Shown here one piece after another: positions 22,080 through 33,862 of a stretch of DNA of 64,000 nt; positions within the stretch are counted from its first letter, which is position 1; every line of letters begins with the position of its first letter. The translations under genes were made by a program, and so were the position numbers. Under the pieces are notes generated by a model. It had not been told where the DNA came from and ran no database searches. It was given only the letters and a program-made list of their open reading frames with translations. The stretch is taken from assembly GCF_040869045.1 (NCBI RefSeq), contig NC_090319.1, forward strand, positions 301,494,998 through 301,558,997, in the 5' to 3' direction. The stretch is from Eurosta solidaginis. Lineage: Eukaryota; Arthropoda; Insecta; Diptera; Tephritidae.

Positions 22080-25019
22080 TTTTTATACTCAGTTGAGCAG
22101 AGCTCACAGAGTATATTAAGTTTGATTGGATAACGGTTGGTTGTACATATATAAAGGAATCGAGATAGATATAGACTTCCATATATCAAAATAATCAGGA
22201 TCGAAAAAAAATTTGATTGAGCCATGTCCGTCCGTCCGTCCGTCCGTCCGTTAACACGATAACTTGAGTAAATTTTGAGGTATCTTGATGAAATTTGGTA
22301 TGTAGGTTCCTGAGCACTCATATCAGATCGCTATTTAAAATGAACGATATCGGACTATAACCACGCCCACTTTTTCGATATCGAAAATTTCGAAAAACCG
22401 AAAAAGTGCGATAATTCATTACAAAAGACAGATAAAACGACGAAACTTGGTAGATGAGTTGAACTTATGACGCAGAATAGAAAATTAGTAAAATTTTGGA
22501 CAATGGGCGTGGCACCGCCCACTTTTAAAAGAAGGTAATTCAAAATTTTTCCAAGCTGTAATTTGGCAGTCGTTGAAGATATCATGATGAAATTTGGCAG
22601 GAACGTTACTCTTATTGCTATATGTACGCTTAATAAAAATTAGCAAAATCGGAGAAGGACCACGCCCACTTTTAAAAAAAAAATTTTTTTAAAGTAAAAT
22701 TTTAACAAAAAATTTAATATCTTTACAGTATATAAGTAAATTATGTCAAGATTCAACTCCAGTAATGATATGGTGCAACAAAATACAAAAATAAAAGAAA
22801 ATTTAAAAATGGGCGTGGCTCCGCCCTTTTTAATTTAATTTGTCTAGGATACTTTTAACGCCATAAGTCGAACAAAAATTAACCACCCCTTTTGAAATTT
22901 GGTAGGGGCATAGATTTTATGGCGTTAACTGTTTTCTGTGAAAATGGGCGAAATCGGTTGACGTCACGCCCAGTTTTTATACACAGTCGTCCGTCTGTCC
23001 TTCCGCATGGCCGTTAACACGATAACTTGAGCAAAAATTGATATATCTTTACTAAACTCAGTTCACGTACTTACCTGAACTCACTTTATCTTGGTATGAA
23101 AAATGAACGAAATCCGACTATGACCACGCCCACTTTTTCGATATCGAAAATTACGAAAAATGAAAAAAATGCCATAATTCTATACCAAATACGAAAAAGG
23201 GATGAAATATGGTAAGGCAATTGGAATGTTTTATTGACGCGAAATATAACTTTAGAAAAAACTTTATAAAATGGTGGTGACACCTACCATATTAAATAGA
23301 AGAAATGAAAAAGTTCTGCAGGGCGAAATAAAAAACCCTTAAAATCTTGGCATGTATTACATATATAAATAAATTAGCGGTATCCAACAGATGATGTTCT
23401 GGGTCACCCTGGTCCACATTTTGGTCGATATCTGAAAAACGCCTTCACATATACAACTATCACCACTCCCTTTTAAAACTCTCATTAATACCTTTAATTT
23501 GATACCCATATCGTACAAACTCATTCTAGAGTCACCCCTGGTCCACCTTTATGGCGATATCTCGAAAAGGCGTCCACCTATAGAACTAAGCCCCACGCCC
23601 TTTTAAAATACTCATTAGCACCTTTCATTTGATACCCATATCGTACAAACAAAGTCTAGAGTCACCCCTGGCCCAGAAAGGCCCACTCCCTCTTAAAATA
23701 CTCATTAACTCTTTTCGTTTGATACCCATATTGCACAAACGAATTCTAGAGTTACCCCTGGCCCACCTTTATGGCGATATCTCGAAACGGCGTCCACCTA
23801 TGGAACTAAGGATTACTCCCTTTTAAAATACTCATTAACACCTTTCATTTGATACCCATAACGTACAAACGCATTCTAGAGTCACACCTGGTCCATCTTT
23901 ATGGCGATATCTCGAAAAGGCGTCCAACTATAGAACTAAGGCCCACTCCCTCTTAAAATACTCATTAACTCTTTTCGTTTGATACCCATATTGCACAAAC
24001 GAATTCTAGAGTTACCCCTGGTCCACCTTTGTGGCGATATCTCGAAAAAGGGTCCACCTATAGAACTAAGCCCCACGCCCTTTTAAAATAATCTTAACAC
24101 CTTTCATTTGATACCCATATCATACAAACAAATTCTAAAGTCACTCCTGGTCCACCTTTATGGCGATATCTCGAAAAGGCGAATACCTATAAAACGAAGG
24201 CCCACTCCCTTTTAAAAATACTCATTAACACCTTTCATTTGATACCCATATCGTACAAACAAAGTCTAGAGTCACCCCTGGTCCACCTTTATTGCGATAC
24301 CTCGAAAATGCGTCCACCTATAGAACTAAGGCCCACTCCCTCTTAAAATACTCATTAACTCCTTTCGTTTGATACCCATATTGCACAAACGAATTCTAGA
24401 GTCACCCCTGGCCCACTTTTATTGCGATATCTCGAAACGGCGTCCACCTATAGAACTAAGGATTACTCCCTTTTAAAATGCTCATTAACACCTTTCATTT
24501 GATACCCATATTGTGCAAACAAATTCTAGGGTCACCCCTGGTTTATGGCGATATCTCGAAATGGCGTCCACCTATGGAACTAAGGATTACTCCCTTTTAA
24601 AATGCTCATTAACACCTTTCATTTGATACCCATATCGTACAAACGCATTCTAGCGTCACCCCTGGCCCATCTTTACGGCGATATCTATGCGTCCATCTAT
24701 AGAACTTAGGTCCACGCCCTTTTAAAATACTCATTAATACCTTTCATTTGATACCCATATCGTACAAACGCATTCTAGAGTCAACCCTGATCCACCTTTA
24801 TGGCTATATCCCTAAATGGCGTCCACCTATAGAACTATGGCCCACTCCCTCATAAAATACTCTTTAATGCCTTTCATTTGATACACATGTCATACAAACA
24901 CATTCCAGGGTTTCCCTCGGTTCATTTTCCTACATGGTTATTTTCCCTTATGTTGTCACCATAGCTCTCAACTGAGTATGTAATGTTCGGTTACTCCCGA
25001 ACTTAACCTTCCTTACTTG
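22080..25019 (+). mobile_element. DINE-1-like (Helentron-type) element, copy B, largest copy
   Basis: It starts TTTTTATACTCAGTTGAGC at about 22080, runs through the TGTCCGTCCG tetranucleotide array (22224-22250) and several CCACGCCCAC boxes, and ends with a tandem array and the 3' hairpin GTTCGGTTACTCCCGAAC followed by CCTTCCTTACTTG at 25019. The array at about 23400-24900 holds roughly eleven 130-bp units (the 'ggcgatatctcgaaa' anchor repeats). AACTGAGTATG just before the hairpin is the inverse of the 5' end motif. It has the opposite orientation to copy A. No replication-helicase coding is present, so it is non-autonomous. Confidence 0.8.
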
Positions 25020-25432
25020 TTTTTAATAGGTTCGCAAGTGTGGCATTGTGCTGAGCATATTTGCCATCAGTAGTGTTGCATTGGGCTGTCCATTTACACA
25101 TCAATCTTTTTTATACGGTACTGCCCTCGTTCCGTGGATCCTTCTTTGTGTTCTTGTTTTGAATAGTGATTTGTTTTTTGTTTTTACTACCATTCATTGC
25201 GATGCAAGTGCTAATTTTCGACTACTAAATGCGTTTTTAAATGCGCCCCTTTATGCCGCTTTTATGGCCCCACAGTCGCTACAACACTGTGCCACCAGTG
25301 TCCAGCAGAGGAGGCCTTTGAAGTGATGCGAAATGTGTGAGGCGCGTGATTAATGCGTCGCGTAAACGCAACCTTACCACTGTTGTTGACCACCGAGTTC
25401 GCGAAGCTTTATATGTGTGAATGTATCTACAT
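25020..25432. other. No recognisable feature
   Basis: A 92-codon frame at 25048-25326 is open but shows no known motif, and its start and codon pattern do not persuade me that it is a gene. Confidence 0.35.
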
Positions 25433-26675
25433 TAAGCTGGGTCGATTTATTAACTTATATCGCGCCATCGATTTTTCGATAGGTTTTGGGCTCAGGAAAA
25501 AATGTTCCACTAAGCATACCCAAAAAAAATATTTTCGAGCCTGCAAAATTTGAGTTTTTTGACTTTTTTTTTATTTTTAAGGTTTTTTTCATGACCTACT
25601 TAAAATCTTTCATTTGATTAAAAAATTTTAATGTATACCCTGTCCGACTCAAAATTGTCCGCTAAAAACTTTGGCCTTAACAGTTTTCTGACAAAAAAAA
25701 TATTTTTTGGGTTTTGAGGAGTGTTTTGGTGAAAAAATTTATTTTTTCGCAATTTTTTTTTTTTTCTAAGGGTTTCTTCAGAAACGTGCAAAAGTGTTGC
25801 CGATGAAAACGAATTTGTCTCATAGTTCCTATCCCACTTGAAATTATGCGATAAAAACGTTGGCATTAACAGTTTTAAAAAAAATTCTTTTTTTTTTGTT
25901 TTTGTGACTTGTTTTGGTCGAAATCGGTTTTTTCCATTTTCAAGGCTCCAAATCATTTTTTATGTATATATTTCCGTTAGACCCACCAATAAGTATACCA
26001 AAATGATCAGGGGACGAGCTGAGTTGATTTAGCCATGTCCGTCTGTCCGTTTGTTTGAACGCAAACTAGTCCCTCAATTTTTGAGATATCTTTATGAAAT
26101 TTGGTAAGCAGGCATATTTTGATGGGGGATTTGACATTTGTAGGAATCGACCGGATCAGACCACTATAGCATATACCTCCCATACAATCGATTGTTCATT
26201 AAGAGGGCTTTCGCCATTTCTGCCCCATTTCTGCCTCATTTCAACAGCTAGCAACATCAAATTTTACCACAAGTTTAAGTATTGAGCATAGATAGTTGTC
26301 TTAAAAAAACGTCAAGATCGGACATATATAAAAAAAAAAACAAAAATGGCGAAAATCCTATCTCAACAATCGATTGTATGGGATATATGTCCGATCTTAA
26401 ATTAAATTTTTTCACTAAAACACTCCTCAAAACCCAAAAAATATTTTTCTTTATTTCAAAAAACTGTTATCGCCAAAGTTTTTAGCGGACAATTTTTAGT
26501 CAGACAGGGTATACATGAAAATTTTAAAATCAAATGAAAATTTTTTAAGTAGGTCATGAAAAAACCTTAAAAATCAAAGAAAAAAGTCAAAAACTCAAGT
26601 TTTGCAGGCTCGAAAATTATTTTTTTGGGTATGGCGCGATATGGGTTAACCTTCGTATGCAAATCAACCCAGGTT
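25433..26675. mobile_element. Fold-back element with long inverted arms
   Basis: The left arm (GGGTCGATTTATTAAC, ATATCGCGCCATCGAT, then 'catacccaaaaaaaatattttcgagcctgcaaaa') is inverted at 26540-26670. A second internal pairing brings 25650-25730 against 26400-26500 (the 'acactcctcaaaaccc' and 'tttttagcggacaattt' blocks). The centre has a GTCCGTCTGTCCGT stretch. A short relative is at 50006-50298. No transposase was seen. Class unknown. Confidence 0.7.
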
Positions 26676-27410
26676 AATGTACATATGTATACACACACAT
26701 ATCTACATACGCACAAATTGATTCAAAGCATGTTGTCGGCTAGAATGAAGGAAGGTGTCGCATGAAGGCACCTTGTAAAATTGTTATTGCAGAGTACGTA
26801 TCAATATATCTCCATCTGAAACACCCACAAAAAAATTGCATATGTATCTAGTTTTAAGTATATAATTTTTTTAGTAGGCCTTTATCTATTTATGTATATT
26901 CATAAGGCCGTTGGGTAAAATATGACCAATTTTTTTTAGCAAAATTTATTAGAAAAAGCAAGAGAATGATTACCTTCAAAATTCGCCAGTTTGGTGCATG
27001 CACAAAATTTTAAACTAGTAAATATACAAAAATTAGTCTCAACTTCTATTAACTTTGCTATTTCAAATTTCAATCAAGTCTTCTTCATTAAAAAAAAAAT
27101 CAAATCGGATGACAAATGTAGAATATTTTAACTCAAAAAGTTATTATTAATCCACTGTGAGGCGATGTAGCTAGCTTCCCATGCCAACCTTAAAAAATCG
27201 AAATTTAAATCCAAACTCATTTTTCGACCTGTCCTTCAAAACATTTAAATACATTTGAAATATCCCTAATTTAATTGGAAAATTTTGTTTTATTTTTTAT
27301 TTCCATAACTGCAGTTTTTGTACTTATGACTCTTTTCCAAATTTCTCGGGGGTCTATTGGCGAATCTGGCCAAAAATCTGGTGGAATCAGCACCTCGAAA
27401 TACGTACAAT
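26676..27410. other. No recognisable feature
   Basis: AT-rich DNA with no supported gene or repeat. Confidence 0.4.
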
Positions 27411-27970
27411 TGTGGCGATTATTAGCAGTTTACGTCGTTATGCCGCTAGTAATAAATACTGAACAATAACCACAGCAAGGCAAGCAAACCGAACAGAAAA
27501 CAGCTGACCATACATATTCACAGCAATAAATAATAGCGCATATTACACATATACATACTAAAAAGGCAACAATGAATATGAGATGCAGAATAGTACACAG
27601 CAATGTTCTTATAGAAACCTCAGTTATACATGTATATAGACAAATTCGATATGAGATACAGAAACGAGAAATAAATAAGCAACTATCCGAGAAGGCTGCT
27701 GATGAAAAGTATAGACCCTTGGACAAATAGGCGAACGAGGCAACTGAGATTATACAGGCAGCGTAAGGTTAGGAATAGTCAATCATTGTGACTTTCAAAC
27801 GTTGTAAGTGAAGTACGCGATTAAATTAATTATGAAGTACTGCTACCACAGTAGTGTTGAAAATAAAAAAACATTTTGCTATACTGAATATTTGATTTAT
27901 TTCTTCGACAGTTCAGTGATTCGAACGCTAACAGAAGGTTCAGAATAATCAAGAATTTCTTATAACCACA
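27411..27970 (+). mobile_element. Solo LTR, best copy of its family
   Basis: Begins TGTGGCGATTATTAGCAG and ends ACCACA, i.e. TG...CA ends. The flanks ACAAT (27406-27410) and ACCAT (27971-27975) differ at one base of five, as a decayed 5-bp target duplication would. It contains an AATAAA-type signal at about 27861. The copies at 3130 and 10375/17983 are relatives. No internal coding region is attached. Confidence 0.7.
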
Positions 27971-28006
27971 ACCATGGCGTTATCCACAGCTGCTTGGAAA
28001 AATTTA

Positions 28007-28262
28007 CCCCCCTATTGCGAGTGTCGATCGGAATAGAATCGACAATTTGTCGATTAAATTTTTTGCATTTAATATTATTAATATACAAATTAATAGCCAA
28101 ATCTTTGGACCATTATAAACAGTTATTTTATACAAGAGAGATTTTGCTATTTTTTCAACTTTTCGATGTACATATATAACATAATTTGTATACATTATAA
28201 AGATAATCGATTATCGCTCAGCGGTCAACTATCTACTGCAATCGACACTCGCAATAGGGGGG
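28007..28262. mobile_element. MITE with 22-bp TIRs and TTA duplication
   Basis: The left end CCCCCCTATTGCGAGTGTCG is perfectly inverted at 28241-28262. TTA lies on both sides (28004-28006 and 28263-28265). A TTA/TAA duplication is typical of PIF/Harbinger elements, but the C-rich end is not diagnostic. 256 bp, no coding. Confidence 0.75.
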
Positions 28263-28400
28263 TTAAGCGCAGTTTGTGTACCAAGCAAAGAAGTTTCACT
28301 ATAAAATAAACATCCATCAATAAGCTACGAATCTTTAATGTAGGAAATTTACAAGCTATAGACGCGTAAAGTAGCTAAGTGATTTCATGCGAAATCTGCT

Positions 28401-29115
28401 ACACTCAGAGAAAAACGCCGTTCTAAAATCCAGCACCACCGGACTCAATTCAAGCTTTTCATGTTCTTACTTTTTTGTTCTTGAAAAATGAAACATCAAC
28501 ATTGTTCTTGAACTGACACCATTTTCTTGAAAAGAGAACGGCTGGTCTTAAAATATGAACATATGTTCTATTAATGAGAACGATGTTCTCAAATTAAGCC
28601 CAAGAAAAAAAAACGGTACAATTCGTGTGCACTACAATGTTAAATACAACATTTGGCACCAGCTATCAAGCAGTTGTAGTGGCCCAGCGGCTATGATGTT
28701 GCGCTTGCGATCGTGTGGCGCGAGTTCGATCACCGTCAAACTCTGAAAAAATTATTATTAATAAAAAATAAATAAATATATTTAAAAAAATACTTTCCCC
28801 TCCCACCAAAGATTAAACACGAACCGTTCTTAAATTGAAACCGAAAAATGTTAAATCGACCCCAAATCGTTCTCGAAGCGTGAGAACGAAAAATCCTAGA
28901 TCAAGCCCAAGTAGTGCCTGCATTGAGCATAGAAGTTTCACACATCAATACCAAACTGGTCATAAAATACGAACGGTGTGCTTGGAAAAACTGTTCGTAA
29001 AACAAGCCCATCGGTCACAAGTTAAGAAAAAACGTACTTAGCAGACTTTTGTCAACGAATGTTCAAAATTTTTAACTTGTTTCGTTCGTTTTAGAACGAT
29101 TTTTTTTCTGAGTGT
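28401..29115 (+). mobile_element. TIR element with internal tRNA-like module, copy 1
   Basis: The left end ACACTCAGAGAAAAACG and right end (inverse ACACTCAGAAAAAAAATCG) form TIRs that continue into GTTCTAAAA. Inside are many GTTCTTGAA/GTTCTCAAA words at 25-35 bp spacing near both ends. At 28678-28740 lies TGGCCCAGCGG, a perfect fit to a tRNA A box, followed by GCGAGTTCGATCACC, close to a B box. The right TIR of the SAM transposon (ACACCCAGAGAAAAA) differs from this TIR at one of 15 positions. No clear long target duplication; a TA on each side is possible. Confidence 0.7.
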
Positions 29116-32100
29116 AGAGAACTGGAAGATCGGATATCTGGCTGGAGGTTTCTGAACGAGCACTTCTTCTCAGATCATATATATTCAGTTCTCGGTAAAC
29201 GAAGAACGTCCCGGTAAAATATCTTTTAGGAACCCTAAAAGTACTAACTTGGACTTGTATTGTAGGAAGCTGGGAGAGCTGTTGACTGCGGCGCCTACCG
29301 TTAGTTCGGACCTGTCCGAATCTGATATAGACGTTCTGGTGGAAAACTTCACCTCGGCAAGCAATAGCGCCTTTCAACTGTCCTGTCCATTGAAAATTTA
29401 CAGGGGAAGCGCAAGCCGCCCTGGTGGTCTAATTCTCTTGACGACCTAAGAGCGTCCAGTAGGCGGCTCCTCAACAGATCCAGGAGAAGTAAATTACCCT
29501 CGGACTGGGAGCTCTATAAGGTGAAGCTGGGGATTTATAAATATGAAATAAGTATAGCCATGTGAGATTCATGGCGAAGCTTCTGCGAAAACGTAGAAAG
29601 CTTCAATGAATCCGCGAGGCTTAGAAAAATACTCTCTAGGAATCTCGCCCTCTGGGGTATCTGAGAGATGATGGTGGGGACTGGTCGATGAGTAGCGAGG
29701 AGTCCCTAAAGCTTTTACTGGACAATCATTTTCCCGATGTCCCAGTTGCGCAGGAATCTTCGCTGCATGGTCGGCGGTCGTTGGCCATGCAGAAATGCCT
29801 GCGATTCCACTACAGGAAAGACATATAACCTGGACTATAGGTTCGTTCAAGCGCTATAAGTCTACGGGCCCGGATGACATAATTCCTGCGCAACTTCAAA
29901 AGTCTTTAGGGATTTCCTGCCGCTGGTTGGCGATCATTTACACTAACTGCCTCAGGCGTAGCTATATCCCGAAGTCTTGGCACACGTTAGGGTCATCTTC
30001 ATTCTGAAGGCGAGCAGAAACTCTCATGTATTCAGGCCAATCAGTCTCTCGTCGGTTCTTCTTAAGACGTTTGAGCGGTTGATTTACCTGTACTTACGGG
30101 AAAGGATTCCTCGCGGGTTACTGTCGGCTTCACAGCATGCCTACTGCAAGGGAAGATCGACGGAAACGGCTCTCCATTCGATTGTAAAGCAAATAGAGGG
30201 GTCTCTAAAACACAAAAAGTTTGCTCTGGGTGCCTTGCTAGACATCGTGGGGGCTTTTAACAATGTCTTACCGGGGGACAATCGAAATAGTTCTGGTTGG
30301 TTTAGGAGTCGAGGCGGCTCTGGTTGAATTTATAAGCAGCAGAACTGTCGCGGCGGAGTGGGGAGGGCCATAATTGAGGGGAAGGTGTGCAGGGGCACGC
30401 CACAGGGGGTTGTCCTATATCCACTGCTCTGGGTTGTGGTAGTCAACGAGCTTCTTGTGGAGCTGGAAGCCAATGGCTGTCGGGTGGTTGCCTATGCAGA
30501 TGACCTCGCTATCCTAGTTTGAGGCAAATTTCTGGGCGCCCTGCGCGATGTTCTGCAGGGCTACATGGATACTGTGGCTAGGTGGGCTGAATCATGTGGA
30601 TTGGCGTTCAACCCGGCAAAAACGGAATTGGTTCTTTTTACAATGAGATATAAGATGCGCGATTTCAGAACTCCCTCGATTGGAGGGGTACCGTTGGTAC
30701 TATCTGATATGGTTAAATATTTGGGGATTGCTTTGGACAAGAAACTGTCCTGGAGACCCAATCTGGAAGATAGGGCCAGGAAGGCCAGGTTGCCTTGTAC
30801 TGCTGCAGGGGGCTATCGGAAAGAGATGGGGACTCTCGCCAGGATAGTACACTGGCTTTATGAGATGGTGGTCAAACCGAGTCTGCTCTATGGGGTGCTG
30901 GTCTGGTGGAAAGCACTGGACACGGCGAACACCTCCAAAATGTTAGTGTCAGTGTAACAGACGGCGCTGATCGGTATCAGTGGCGCTCTCAGAACAACAC
31001 CTACATACCTTGGCACTGAACGTCATGCTGAACATATCTCCAGTAGATATTGCGGGAAAGGCGGCCGCGGTCCGGCCTTTAGTCAGGCTTCGTGATAGGG
31101 GCTATGTGCTTTCTGACTTCGGACACTCTAGCCTTCTACAAGTTTCGACTTTATCCGGGACAGGACGGACTATTGTATGCCGATAACTGCTCCCTATACA
31201 ACCTTCACCCAGCCATTCCACCGAGAGAGGAGTGGGGGAGAGAAATTATCTGGGGCATGGGACCGGTTAACTTGTTCACGGATGGGTCGAGGTTGGACGG
31301 AAAGGTTGGTGGGGGGTCTTTTATCAAGAGCTAAATGTAAGCCGCAAGTTTAAGTTGGCTGATCACTGTAGTGTATTCCAAGCGGAAGTTGCTGCGGTTA
31401 AAGTTGCGGTTGATGAAATGCTATCCACTGCTACTACGGCCAGGGAATTTAACGTCTACTCTGATAGCCAAGCGGCTATCAAGGCCTTGAGCTCAACTGC
31501 AGTGCCATCGAGGGTCGTCTGGGAGTGCCTGACCTTGCTTGCGATTGCATCAAATTATTTTAAAATTAAGATCATCTGTGTACCGGGCCATAGCGATATC
31601 CCGGGTAACTGTCAAACGGATCTCTTAGCCCGCATCAATAAAACTTAACCGGATGAAGATGGCTGTAGGGATTTCAGAATTCCGCTGGCCACATGTAGAT
31701 TGCTCCTCTATAGCTGTGCCTCGAGTCAGCTCAGCAAACGTTGGGCGGACACCACGTCTTGCAGGGTAGCAAGATCTTTCTGGCCGAAAGTGGATGGCAG
31801 GAGGACTGCTGAAATAATTTGTTCACTAAGGCTCACCTATTAATGGTTATTGGGGTTCTGACAGTGCACTGTCCCATGGGTATCCATGTGGTACGTCTCA
31901 ATATATTATGCTTGATTGCCCAGCTTTTGCGAGAACTAGGCGAAAGTATTTCGGTTCCGACTCACTTGGATCTCCTAAAGTTGAGATCGGTATTATTCGG
32001 GGCTTTATCGCTGCTACCCAACGATTCTCTAAGTAGCTATATCTACGTTACCGTTATTTTATTGCATGTGGTATCACAACGGACCTTCATGTAGTCCAAG

Positions 32101-32147
32101 TGAGCTCCCCTTATTAGGGCAGCTACCACCTAACCTAACCTAACCTA
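29116..32147 (+). pseudogene. LOA/R1-type non-LTR retrotransposon, decayed
   Basis: Broken frames run in the right order for one ORF2. 29130-29200 is the end of the endonuclease (a 'SDHIY' block). The linker is at 29249-29449. RT fingers follow with YKSTGPDDIIPAQL (about 29850) and FRPISLSSVLLKTFERL (about 30030). The catalytic YADD is intact at 30493-30504, followed by AFNPAKTELVLFT and KYLGIALDKKLSW. RNase H begins NLFTDGSRLDGKVGGGSF (about 31268) with YSDSQAAIKAL at about 31458 and VPGHSDIPGNC at about 31580. The 3' end is a CCTAACCTAACCTAACCTAA tail at 32128-32147. Stops and frameshifts (for example TGA just after YADD) make it non-functional. The 5' end abuts a TIR element. Confidence 0.85.
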
Positions 32148-33114
32148 AGCAAAAAGCCCTGTATGAAAAGGGAAACTTAATTATTTCATTAAATATAATC
32201 GTGATTTGATTAAGTTTCTGTGTGAAAACGGTATAAAGTTGATAGAACATTTTGGAGCAAAGTTTAACGCATATCCACACAACTGTCAATGTCAGGTCTA
32301 AAGTCAAACTAAGGGCCCATTGTAACACCTAAATACATCAATGTAACTTGTTGTCTGCTCAGTTATGCAGTCCTGCCTGATAAGTTGAAAGAGCGCACAA
32401 TTTTTTTTGGGGTTCTTCCATACATTTATACATACGAAGAAAAAAGTTTTCCATATAAATATTTGCTTACTTTAAAACAAAGGAAAAACACTTTTTCACT
32501 CATTTATTATTTAAAAATTGTATGATGAACCCATGAAAATATGTAGCTAGAATAGAAATCTTGTGGAAAGTGCTACGCGTAGAACAACCTTGTGTCAGTA
32601 TCAACAAGAAGAATCATTAGAGGTGGCAAAATTGCCTCGCCCTAATAACGATGTTGCTTAAATTATACGAATTGTGTAGCCGCACTCAAAATTTAATTGC
32701 CCAGCTAAAAGCTTTAAAAGGAACAATTAATTTTCATGTTTATTATAGTCCAGCACTTCAAATGACTAAGCTAAACAAAGGCTTACACATAGTTAGGACA
32801 ATAAATCCTCCTTGATTTCGCACATCACAACAACCGATTGCTTTTTGACCTGCTAATGAAGTCATTACACCATTTATCAAATGTATCTACATACATTTGC
32901 ACCTACATACTTACTTATATAAATAAGCATGCAGGACATAAGCCCTGTTTGGTTTCGAATGACTTGTTTATGTCGAGGAGATTTGAAGTCGTCTTTAGGA
33001 TTTGGCGTTTCGTGAAAATCTGATCAGTGGCAGATGAGGTCGAGTTGGATTGCCGACTTGTGGCTTCAGTTGTTTGCACAATGTGCCATGGCGGCCGTCG
33101 TTGAAGTTGAACCT
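32148..33114. other. No recognisable feature
   Basis: No gene or matched repeat seen. Confidence 0.4.
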
Positions 33115-33390
33115 AAATTCCATAACTTTTTGATTACAAATCGATATTTCTTCGTTAGCAAACTCGCTAGCTTTTCGATAAGAAATTGATAATATGCCGA
33201 TAATAAGCTGGTAACACTTGTATAAGAAATCGACAGCATTTCACTACCTAATCGATAACTGTTTGATACCATAGTGACAACTTTTTGATAAATAATCGAT
33301 ACATTTTCGATAACAAATCGCAAACTCATCGATTAAAAGTCGAAAACTTTTTGATAGCCTTTGTTATCAATAGGAAATTGATATTTATTG
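33115..33390. repeat. CGATA-rich imperfect minisatellite, second block
   Basis: Same word usage as 8941-9260: 'ttttcgataacaaatcg', 'taatcgataac', 'tcgaaaactttttgata', in irregular 18-25 bp steps. Confidence 0.65.
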
Positions 33391-33399
33391 TTGTGGCTG

Positions 33400-33745
33400 T
33401 TGTTGTTGTTGTAGCACTGCTTTGCCCCATCCAATAGGTGAAACCACTCACAAATTGTCATTAATACCCTCTAATGGGAGTCCAAGGAAACTTGCAGTTT
33501 TAACAGGGGCGGACCAGAAAAAAAATGGTGTTAGGTACGTTGGTTACACATTGCAATTGAAAAGATGGTTGGTATCATGTGGGGATATGTTACAAGCAGG
33601 ACATACTTTATTTATGCCGGGGTTGATTCTGGATAGGTTACAGTTTAAAGTATCGAGATCGAAGTTGAACTAGAGTCTTCCTGGGGATGTTGCTTTCCTC
33701 TGCTTCGAGTTTAGCGTATTTGACTTTAAGTTCGGGGTCGCCGGA
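33400..33745 (-). pseudogene. Jockey-type LINE, C-terminal zinc-knuckle fragment
   Basis: On the minus strand a decayed reading contains KVKYAKLEAEESNIPRKTLV, then a Cys/His-rich tail that would read 'CPAC...PHDTNHLFNC' before mutation, then 'LVRPC...FPWTPIRGY'. This pattern is the end of Jockey-family ORF2 proteins. Stops are frequent. No RT is included. Confidence 0.55.
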
Positions 33746-33862
33746 AAGTTTATACTATATCGATAACATATGTACCTATAATAAACATTTCCTTTCTTTC
33801 CTTTCCTTAATTTGCCGTCCGATTTCGCTCATACCAGCTCTACCAAGAATATTGTTTCCACA

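Noticed and set aside
25450..26649. piggyBac-like MITE, because TTAA sits on both sides of the ATATCGCGCC arms
   Set aside because: In both copies the homology and the inverted pairing continue outward beyond TTAA (GGGTCGATTTATTAA / TTAATAAATCGACCC), so TTAA is internal and not a target duplication.
28004..28265. Link between the TTA-flanked MITE and the neighbouring LTR as one element
   Set aside because: The LTR ends at ACCACA (27970) and the MITE has its own perfect ends and flanking TTA, so they are separate insertions.
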